The notes below the pieces were generated by a model, which worked only from the letters and a program-made list of their open reading frames with translations, was not told the origin of the DNA and made no database searches. A DNA stretch of 10,316 nt from Bacillota bacterium. GTDB taxonomy: Bacteria > Bacillota_I > Bacilli_A > Acholeplasmatales > Acholeplasmataceae. The position numbers and the translations under genes are program-made. The stretch spans positions 1 to 10,316 of the forward strand of contig SBGC01000187.1 of assembly GCA_006226985.1 (NCBI GenBank), given 5' to 3'. Shown here one piece after another: positions 1-5,497 of this stretch (its first letter is position 1; each line of letters starts with the position of its first letter).

Positions 1-2
1 CA

Positions 3-2489
3 CGCATAACCTACATGTCCATCGTATTTTTTATGTGTCTTTTTGTTTTTTCATTAGTCAATTTTAATGATTATCAAAATAATCATACGTTGAATGATGT
101 TCAAGTCTTACGTAAAGTGGATTCTTATCAAGAAGCTCTTGAACTTGAAGAAACTTATGATATTTCACTTGTTTCATATTCTAACTACGGATTTGCAACA
201 TATCAAACACACGCAAGTTTATTAGATGAACTTATCTTAGATGATTTCGTCTATTCATCGTATGCTAAACCTATTGGATATGAAAATCAATCCGTTTTTT
301 CTGACCCTTATGCGAATCAACAATACGCACTTGATTTGATGGATGTTGACCAAGCATGGACGATGACTAAAGGATCAACCAGTACGATGATTGCGATTAT
401 TGATTCCGGTATTGATACTGATCACGATGAATTTGTTGGGAAACTTTCACCTCTTGCTTATAACTCAAGAACACAACAAGTTGGTTTAACGTATGTTCAA
501 GATGATACTGGTCATGGAACGATGGTTGCTGGTGTTATTGGTGCAAAACATGAAAACGGTGAAGGAATAAAAGGGATTTTAGAAGAAGTTACTTTACTCA
601 TCATAAAAGCGAATAATGCAGATAATCCATCTACACCAGATGAAGATGAATCTGGTTTATATTCCGATTCATCCATTATTGAAGCTATCTATTACGCAGT
701 TGATCATGGAGCAGATGTCATTAACCTAAGTTTAGGTGGAACCTATGCGAATCCGCTCACAAGAGAAGCAGTTGAATATGCCACTGAAATGGGTGTTGTT
801 GTCGTAGGAGCAAGCGGAAATGATGGGAATAGCGATCTTTTATATCCTGCATCATTTTCTGATGTCATTTCGGTTGGTTCAGTGGGTGAAACAAGAATTA
901 TTAGTGATTTCTCAAATTATAACAATATGGTTGATATATCCGCTCCAGGAGAGGATATCGTCACCACATATTTGAATAATGAATACCGTTCAGCATCAGG
1001 AACATCCTTTGCAGCACCACAAGTAACAGGTGTTATCGGTTTACTTTTAGCGCATAATCCTAACCAAACCCCAGCAGAGATATATGAAAGAATTACTGAA
1101 ACAGCCGTTGATCGTGGGACAGTGGGTAAAGATAATTATTATGGCTATGGCATTATAAATGCTTATCAATCGTTATTATTTTCATATTATATCGTTTCAT
1201 TTGAAACCTATGGTGGAACCTCAATAGATCCAATCATTGTTCAATCAAATGAAACCTTTACTGTTTTAAACCCTACAAAGGTAGGGCATACGTTTCAAGG
1301 CTGGTATCTCGATAGTTCATTTACACAAGTCTTTATGATGGGTTCGACGATGGTTACAAGTGATACACTGCTTTATGCTAAATTTATACCAGATGTTTAT
1401 ACCATCACCTTAATTGGACGCTTAGGTGAACAACAACAACTTGAAAAGAATTACGGTTCAATTGTCACTGAAGATGTTTTCTCTTATGAGGGATATACAT
1501 TTGGTGGATGGTATTATGATGAGTCCTTAAATAATCCTTATGGAACGGACCTTATCACGTCTGATCTTACACTTTTTGCGAAATTTGATGTCACTCAATT
1601 AACAATCTTCTATAGCGTTGATAACAGTATCGTATTTTCTGAACAATTAAGTTATGGCGAAATACCTACATTATATGAACCTAATCCTAATCAAATGACG
1701 ATAGAAGGTTGGTTTACAGATAAATTCTTTATCAATCCATATGAACCCAATCCTCTTTATGAAGATGTTATTTTATATGGAAAAGTTGATTATACACAGT
1801 TACATGTAAGGTATTATGACTATGATGGAATCACAGTCTTACTCTATGAAGTTGTTAGTTATGGAGAATCTGTAACACCTCCAAATGCTCCAGTAAAGCC
1901 CAATTCACCTTCTTTATCATTTGAATTCATTGGCTGGAGCGATCAATCAAGCATAGTCACATCGAATAAATCAATTTATCCCCTCTATGAAGTAACATAT
2001 CATCAAGAAACAGTTTATGTATTACCTCAAATTGATACGATTATATTAGGTGATGATTTTATCGATGAAGGTATCCATTTAATCGATGAAAATCTAGAAC
2101 TTGAAATTATCGGAACCGTGGATACATCTACACTCGGAAAATATATCATCATTTATAAAGTGCTTTATGAAGATGAAATGATTGATTATTTAATTCGTGT
2201 TGTTCATGTGATTGAACCCACAACGGTTGTTGAGATTCATATAGAACCCAATGTGACGACAATATTTGAAGGTGATACTTATGTTGAAGAAGGTGCAACC
2301 TCTAATATCGGTGAAGTTGTCATTACAGGTGAAGTTAACACGAATCTTCCAGGAACGTATGAAATTAAATATCAAGTGACAATCGATAATAAAACAACAA
2401 CCAAAGTTCAATTTGTACATGTTATCGAACATCAAGAGGTAAGCATCGATCAAGCATACATACATAAAGAAGATGAGGTGGAAATCTAA
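3..2489 (+). CDS. Secreted subtilisin-like (S8) serine protease with InlB B-repeats and DUF5011 modules, 5' partial
   Basis: Residues are numbered from the ATG at 15. The S8 catalytic set is complete: Asp130 in IIDSGID, His167 in TGHGTMVAG, oxyanion Asn269 in GASGND and nucleophile Ser331 in SGTSFAAP. Residues 1-20 form a hydrophobic signal segment. About 25-95 looks like a propeptide, and DPYANQQYALDLM is typical of the start of mature S8 enzymes. Four Listeria-Bacteroides (InlB B) repeats follow (about 393-458, 463-524, 530-590, 596-660), then two DUF5011 Ig-like modules (about 664-806). There is no LPXTG motif or C-terminal membrane segment, so attachment to the cell is unclear. The frame is open upstream of 15 (codons R-I-T-Y precede the ATG), no ribosome binding site lies in the 14 bases before it, and the ATG-15 form lacks the positive charge expected of a signal peptide. 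The true start is therefore probably just left of the window. Substrate unknown. The next gene overlaps by one base, suggesting co-expression. Confidence 0.93.
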   Translation, partial: RITYMSIVFFMCLFVFSLVNFNDYQNNHTLNDVQVLRKVDSYQEALELEETYDISLVSYSNYGFATYQTHASLLDELILDDFVYSSYAKPIGYENQSVFSDPYANQQYALDLMDVDQAWTMTKGSTSTMIAIIDSGIDTDHDEFVGKLSPLAYNSRTQQVGLTYVQDDTGHGTMVAGVIGAKHENGEGIKGILEEVTLLIIKANNADNPSTPDEDESGLYSDSSIIEAIYYAVDHGADVINLSLGGTYANPLTREAVEYATEMGVVVVGASGNDGNSDLLYPASFSDVISVGSVGETRIISDFSNYNNMVDISAPGEDIVTTYLNNEYRSASGTSFAAPQVTGVIGLLLAHNPNQTPAEIYERITETAVDRGTVGKDNYYGYGIINAYQSLLFSYYIVSFETYGGTSIDPIIVQSNETFTVLNPTKVGHTFQGWYLDSSFTQVFMMGSTMVTSDTLLYAKFIPDVYTITLIGRLGEQQQLEKNYGSIVTEDVFSYEGYTFGGWYYDESLNNPYGTDLITSDLTLFAKFDVTQLTIFYSVDNSIVFSEQLSYGEIPTLYEPNPNQMTIEGWFTDKFFINPYEPNPLYEDVILYGKVDYTQLHVRYYDYDGITVLLYEVVSYGESVTPPNAPVKPNSPSLSFEFIGWSDQSSIVTSNKSIYPLYEVTYHQETVYVLPQIDTIILGDDFIDEGIHLIDENLELEIIGTVDTSTLGKYIIIYKVLYEDEMIDYLIRVVHVIEPTTVVEIHIEPNVTTIFEGDTYVEEGATSNIGEVVITGEVNTNLPGTYEIKYQVTIDNKTTTKVQFVHVIEHQEVSIDQAYIHKEDEVEI
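1191..1994 (+). repeat. Four tandem Listeria-Bacteroides (InlB B) repeats in the S8 protease
   Basis: Four units of about 60-66 residues share a beta-strand opening, a central G-Y/H-T-F-x-GW(Y/F)-x-D core and an L(Y/F)AKF-like ending. The cores read VGHTFQGWYLD, EGYTFGGWYYD, MTIEGWFTD and FEFIGWSDQ. The first two are canonical. The last two are degenerate, keeping mainly the Gly-Trp. This family (List_Bact_rpt/Flg_new) occurs in surface proteins, usually as a stalk or interaction module. Here it separates the catalytic domain from the C-terminal Ig-like modules. Confidence 0.8.
2004..2432 (+). repeat. Two DUF5011 Ig-like modules at the protease C-terminus
   Basis: Two units of about 70 residues carry the typical opening (IDTIILGDDFIDEG and VTTIFEGDTYVEEGATS), a central I(I/T)G.V(D/N)T step and the closing pattern G.Y.I.Y.V followed by V.HVIE. 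This matches the DUF5011 / Cry22Aa-type bacterial Ig-like family. The same pattern recurs in the neighbouring lipoprotein, which links the two products structurally. The ligand is unknown. Confidence 0.75.
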
Positions 2490-3037
2490 TGAGAAAAATA
2501 CTATGGATTCCTATCCTTATCAGTGTTTTATTACTCTTATCAGGATGTATTGAACCATCACTTGATAAATTAACGATTACGTTAAATCCTGGTGTTGACA
2601 CTATTGACCTTGGTGAAACCTATCAAGACCCAGGTGCAACGTCATTATATGGATTTATTGATGTGGAAGTGACGATTAAATCAAATAACCTTAATATTCA
2701 TGAAGAAGGCACCTACGAGATTGTTTACTTAGCAACGTACAAAACGATTTCAAAAGAATTAAAAAGAATTGTCACAGTCATTGATCAAACACCACCTATT
2801 CTTATGTTAAATCCAGGTATTGATACCGTTATTTTAGGTGAAACATGGATAGATGCTTATGTGGTGGTAACCGATAATAGTGGGTTAAACATCACCGTTG
2901 AAGTAACAGGTGAAGTCAATACAAACGTAAAAGGAACATATATCATTACATATCGTGCATTTGATCAAAACGAAAACGAGTCGATTATCTATCGTTACGT
3001 TGAAGTAATTGATTTAAATGATATTGAAATTGATTAA
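2489..3037 (+). CDS. Small DUF5011-repeat lipoprotein
   Basis: The 182-residue product begins with a basic start, a hydrophobic segment and a lipobox ending LLSGC, with lipidated Cys20. The mature part is almost entirely two DUF5011 Ig-like modules (about 28-98 and 104-175), with openings VDTIDLGETYQDPGATS and IDTVILGETWIDAY. No catalytic motif is visible. The ATG overlaps the protease stop codon in a TAATG junction and is preceded at about 8 bases by GAGGTGG, so translational coupling with the protease is likely. It should sit on the outer face of the membrane. Because its modules match those at the protease C-terminus, it could serve as a membrane-bound partner or docking protein for that enzyme; this is inference. 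An independent adhesive surface protein is the alternative. Confidence 0.85.
   Translation: MRKILWIPILISVLLLLSGCIEPSLDKLTITLNPGVDTIDLGETYQDPGATSLYGFIDVEVTIKSNNLNIHEEGTYEIVYLATYKTISKELKRIVTVIDQTPPILMLNPGIDTVILGETWIDAYVVVTDNSGLNITVEVTGEVNTNVKGTYIITYRAFDQNENESIIYRYVEVIDLNDIEID
2570..3013 (+). repeat. Two DUF5011 modules in the lipoprotein
   Basis: Two successive units share L.LNPG.DT(I/V).LGE at their start, then G.Y.I.Y.A and a closing V.VID. The two units resemble each other more closely in their first 15 residues than they resemble the protease copies, consistent with local duplication. Confidence 0.7.
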
Positions 3038-3075
3038 AAAAGACATTATGGTGTTAAAGCCTTGTCTTTTTTTTT
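3037..3075 (+). terminator. Rho-independent terminator after the DUF5011 lipoprotein gene
   Basis: AAAAAGACA (3037-3045) pairs with TGTCTTTTT (3063-3071), and the run of nine T ends at 3075. A short inner GG/CC pairing may close the 17-base loop. It begins inside the stop codon. The right arm also contains the candidate -35 box of the next gene, so terminator and promoter are fused. Confidence 0.7.
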
Positions 3076-3089
3076 GATTATACTATAAT
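3062..3089 (+). promoter_or_regulatory. Sigma-A-type promoter for the DUF2188 gene
   Basis: The -10 box is a perfect TATAAT at 3084-3089. A 4/6 match to the -35 consensus (TTGTCT, 3062-3067) lies 16 bases upstream. Transcription would begin near 3096, leaving a leader of about 22 bases with the strong Shine-Dalgarno AGAAGGGGG (3102-3110), 7 bases before the ATG. Confidence 0.6.
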
Positions 3090-3117
3090 GAAGGTATAGA
3101 GAGAAGGGGGTTTTACC

Positions 3118-3663
3118 ATGTGTTTTTTTAGAAAGAAAAAAGCAAAAAAACTAGCTCTTGAACAAGAAAGATTGAAGAAAGAGCAAGAAGCAAAGGCAGA
3201 GCAAGCGAAAGCTACTCAGCAGAAAGTTGAAGTCGCTCAACCTCATGTTGAAGTGAAGAAGGAAGCACCTATTGAAAAAGAAGCACCAAAGCAAGAACAA
3301 CCAACTCCTAAGCCAGCTCCAGCAAAAGAAGAAAAACCTGCTGATGTAAAAGAGGTAAAGAAACCTCAGGTTAAAAAAACAGCACCAACGAGCAGTGATG
3401 ATGTTTCTGAAGACGAAATAAAAGGTGAAAAAGCTTCGAAGATACCTAAATATCATGTCTCACAAAATAAAGATGAGAAAAGTGATAATTTTAAAAAATG
3501 GCGTGTAAGAAAAGAAGGCTCTACAAAGACCATCAAATTCTTTAATACACAAAAAGAAGCGATTGAATATGCAGAATCACTTGCTGAAAGTGCAGGATCT
3601 ACAGTCGTCATTCACAAACTCGATGGATCAATAAGAAAACAAGATTATGCCAAGAAAGAATAG
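3118..3663 (+). CDS. DUF2188-domain protein with a charged, Pro/Lys/Glu-rich N-terminal region
   Basis: The 181-residue product has two parts. Residues 1-110 are low complexity: a basic start (MCFFRKKKAKK), a Lys/Glu/Ala/Gln stretch likely to be helical or coiled coil (about 8-37), then a Pro/Lys/Glu-rich stretch (about 40-90) that should be disordered. Residues about 111-177 match DUF2188, with KYHVS at the start, WRVRKEGSTKTIKFFNTQKEA, then an alpha helix and VVIHKLDGSIRKQDY at the end. DUF2188 is a small domain of unknown role found in many bacteria. There is no signal peptide or membrane helix, so it is probably cytoplasmic; the basic N-terminus could contact membrane or nucleic acid (inference). 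It is a single-gene unit with its own promoter, strong ribosome binding site and strong terminator, which suggests good expression. Translation of the C-terminal domain is clear; the function is not known. Confidence 0.88.
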   Translation: MCFFRKKKAKKLALEQERLKKEQEAKAEQAKATQQKVEVAQPHVEVKKEAPIEKEAPKQEQPTPKPAPAKEEKPADVKEVKKPQVKKTAPTSSDDVSEDEIKGEKASKIPKYHVSQNKDEKSDNFKKWRVRKEGSTKTIKFFNTQKEAIEYAESLAESAGSTVVIHKLDGSIRKQDYAKKE

Positions 3664-3689
3664 AAGTTATTTATAACTTCTTTTTTTTT
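3663..3689 (+). terminator. Rho-independent terminator after the DUF2188 gene
   Basis: GAAGTTA (3663-3669) and TAACTTC (3674-3680) form a perfect stem with a four-base loop, followed by nine T (3681-3689). The first stem base is the last base of the TAG stop codon. Confidence 0.88.
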
Positions 3690-3692
3690 CAT

Positions 3693-3748
3693 TTGACATT
3701 TTGGGTAGTCATCATGATTCTTTTTATGTTACAATATTTTTGTATAAT
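3693..3748 (+). promoter_or_regulatory. Promoter region of the permease-methyltransferase pair (exact boxes uncertain)
   Basis: Candidates overlap here. A perfect TTGACA is at 3693-3698, but at 17 bases spacing it meets only GATTCT. An extended -10, TGTTACAAT (3727-3735), has no good -35. A TATAAT at 3743-3748 is so close to the gene that its transcript would start at the ribosome binding site. The extended -10 is the preferred reading. A promoter is expected because a strong terminator lies directly upstream. Confidence 0.4.
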
Positions 3749-3765
3749 CATAATGAGGAAAAAAC

Positions 3766-4776
3766 ATGGCAGCTACTTTTTTATTCGCAATGAACGCAAT
3801 ACTTCCTATCGTTTTACTGATCTTATTAGGTGTCTTTCTACGTAAGATTAAAATGATCGACATGCACTTTAATAATGTCTTAATTAAATATGTTTTTCGT
3901 GTAGGTTTACCTGCTCTACTTTTTTATAATGTATACAAAATTCAATCATTTGATGAAATCAATTGGGATATTGTCATTTACACGACAATAGCAACCCTTA
4001 TTATCTTTACTGTAGGTATTGTCATCGTAAAAATATTTACGAAAGACGATCGTCAAAAAGGTGTTATCCTTCAGACAGCATTTCGCTCAAATTATGCCCT
4101 ATTAGGAATCCCATTAGCAGAAGCGATTGGTGGATCAGCTGCACTAAAAGTTGTTTCACTTCTTGCAGCATTTTCAATTCCACTCGCCAATATCTTATCC
4201 GTGATTGCATTAACGATGTTTCAAAAAAATGAATTTGGTGAACGTATTAGTATCAAAAAAATGATCTTAAATATCGTTTCTAATCCATTGATTATTGCAG
4301 TCTTCTTAGGTCTATTTGCTTTATTTATTCGAAGCTTAATACCTACAAATTCAGAAGGAGTTCCCGTCTTTACGTTAACGAATCAATTACCTTTTTCGAT
4401 TAGTTTATTGAAGATGATTAGTCAAACAGCATCACCTATGGCTTTAATAGCACTTGGTGGTCAATTTGAAATCTCCGTTGTTAAGCCATTACTCAAACAA
4501 ATTACACTCGGTGTTTCGCTAAGAATACTTATTGTACCAGCGATTACAATGTTTGTAGCTTATCTTTTACAAGATAGATTTACAGGTCTTAAAGAATCTT
4601 ATCCAGCACTTATTGCATTATATGGTGCACCAGTTGCTGTATCTTCAGCAATCATGGCTCAAGAAATGGGTGGCGATGAACAATTAGCTGCTCAGTTAGT
4701 TATTTGGACGACAACATTATCCATGTTTACGATATTTATAACGATTGTTATCTTAAGATCAGCAGGACTTATTTAA
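3766..4776 (+). CDS. AEC (auxin efflux carrier) family permease
   Basis: This 336-residue integral membrane protein has about ten hydrophobic helices in the two-bundle arrangement of the AEC family (Mem_trans), close to the usual 300-340 residue length. Family-like landmarks are FRSNYALLGIPLA at 106-118, NPLIIAVFLGL after 172, ASPMALIALGGQF at 222-234, and a last third with YGAPVAVSSAIMAQEMGGDE followed by a hydrophobic C-terminal helix. Bacterial members include malate and other organic-acid transporters, and most are of unknown substrate, so no substrate is assigned. The ATG is preceded by GAGGA (3755-3759) at a spacing of 6. The stop codon overlaps the methyltransferase start (TAATG), implying one transcript. 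Nothing suggests truncation. Confidence 0.9.
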   Translation: MAATFLFAMNAILPIVLLILLGVFLRKIKMIDMHFNNVLIKYVFRVGLPALLFYNVYKIQSFDEINWDIVIYTTIATLIIFTVGIVIVKIFTKDDRQKGVILQTAFRSNYALLGIPLAEAIGGSAALKVVSLLAAFSIPLANILSVIALTMFQKNEFGERISIKKMILNIVSNPLIIAVFLGLFALFIRSLIPTNSEGVPVFTLTNQLPFSISLLKMISQTASPMALIALGGQFEISVVKPLLKQITLGVSLRILIVPAITMFVAYLLQDRFTGLKESYPALIALYGAPVAVSSAIMAQEMGGDEQLAAQLVIWTTTLSMFTIFITIVILRSAGLI

Positions 4777-5459
4777 TGTATGAACACCTAAGTAAGTATT
4801 ACAATCGAATCTTTACATTTAGTGATCAAATCACGAAGTGGATTAAACCATTTACAAAAGTGGATGGTTTTGCTATTGATTTAGGATGTGGAACGGGAAG
4901 ATTAACAAAAGTCATCTATGATTTAGGTATGAAAACATTAGGAATAGATGTTGATTCACATATGATTGAAGTTGCTAAAAAAGATTTTCCAAAGGTTGAT
5001 TTTAGCCTTCAAAATATGCTAAATGCTTTTGATTCTCCTAAAACATATGATTTAGTTACATGTTTTGGTAATACCATCGTTCACTTAAATAAAAAAGAAT
5101 TAGATTTACTTTTTCAAAAGTTAAACGAAAAATTAAAAATTCATGGTTATGTCATTTTTCAAACACTCAACTATGACAGTATCTTGGAAAATAAACCAAG
5201 TCAGTTAAAAACGATTGAACAAGATGACTTATCATTTATAAGAACTTATACATATGAACAAGATTATATTGTTTTCAAAACGGAGTTATCTGTTGAAGGA
5301 AAGAACTTTTCAGGATCAACACGAATATATCCTTATACGATGAATGATTTTCTTGAACTTGCAAAAAAGTATGATTTTCATGTCACGATTTATGGTGATT
5401 TAGTTAAAGATTATGTAGATTCAAACGCAACACACATCTATTACGTATTTAGATTTTAA
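4776..5459 (+). CDS. Class I SAM-dependent methyltransferase
   Basis: The 227-residue protein starts MYEHLSKYYNRIF and carries the Rossmann-type SAM-binding motif AIDLGCGTG (residues 33-41). The acidic residue after strand beta-2 is in GIDVD (Asp58), and the post-motif region reads YDLVTCFGNTIVHL. The first half therefore belongs to the Methyltransf_25/11 group. The C-terminal half, which sets the acceptor, shows nothing that names the substrate. The start is the ATG at 4776: it overlaps the permease stop in TAATG and has AGGA at 4764-4767, spacing 8. A longer reading from a TTG at 4704 would add 24 residues buried in the permease gene, has no ribosome binding site, and precedes the family's usual N-terminus. 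Co-expression with the permease is likely, but a functional link is unproven. Confidence 0.88.
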   Translation: MYEHLSKYYNRIFTFSDQITKWIKPFTKVDGFAIDLGCGTGRLTKVIYDLGMKTLGIDVDSHMIEVAKKDFPKVDFSLQNMLNAFDSPKTYDLVTCFGNTIVHLNKKELDLLFQKLNEKLKIHGYVIFQTLNYDSILENKPSQLKTIEQDDLSFIRTYTYEQDYIVFKTELSVEGKNFSGSTRIYPYTMNDFLELAKKYDFHVTIYGDLVKDYVDSNATHIYYVFRF

Positions 5460-5474
5460 TTGCTAATAGCAATT
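5458..5474 (+). other. Short hairpin after the methyltransferase gene
   Basis: AATTGC (5458-5463) and GCAATT (5469-5474) are inverted repeats around a five-base loop and start in the stop codon. No T-run follows, so it is not a standard terminator. The downstream lipoprotein gene, 38 bases away, may therefore be read through from this operon. The hairpin could protect the 3' end or cause partial termination (inference). Confidence 0.4.
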
Positions 5475-5497
5475 TAAATATAATTGGGGAGGTTTCT

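Noticed and set aside
1191..2432. Repeat arrays as a CRISPR or DNA satellite
   Set aside because: The periodicity is at protein level with strongly diverged DNA; units of about 190-210 bases have no conserved direct repeat.
2190..2465. Minus-strand open frame inside the protease tail
   Set aside because: Low-complexity translation with no recognisable motif, antisense to clear DUF5011 coding sequence.
2481..2495. Frameshift splitting one protease-lipoprotein gene
   Set aside because: The second frame begins with a complete signal peptide and lipobox and has its own ribosome binding site, so these are two real genes.
3151..3456. Minus-strand reading frame of about 100 codons inside the DUF2188 gene
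   Set aside because: Phe/Leu/Cys/Trp-rich product is the shadow of Lys/Glu/Ala-rich codons on the + strand; no ribosome binding site or family features.
4704..4775. TTG start extending the methyltransferase by 24 residues
   Set aside because: It lies inside the permease gene, lacks a Shine-Dalgarno and precedes the natural family start; the ATG at 4776 has AGGA and the TAATG overlap.
5479..5484. TATAAT as a promoter for the InlB lipoprotein
   Set aside because: Transcription would start within the Shine-Dalgarno at about 5491, and there is no good -35 box; read-through from upstream is more likely.
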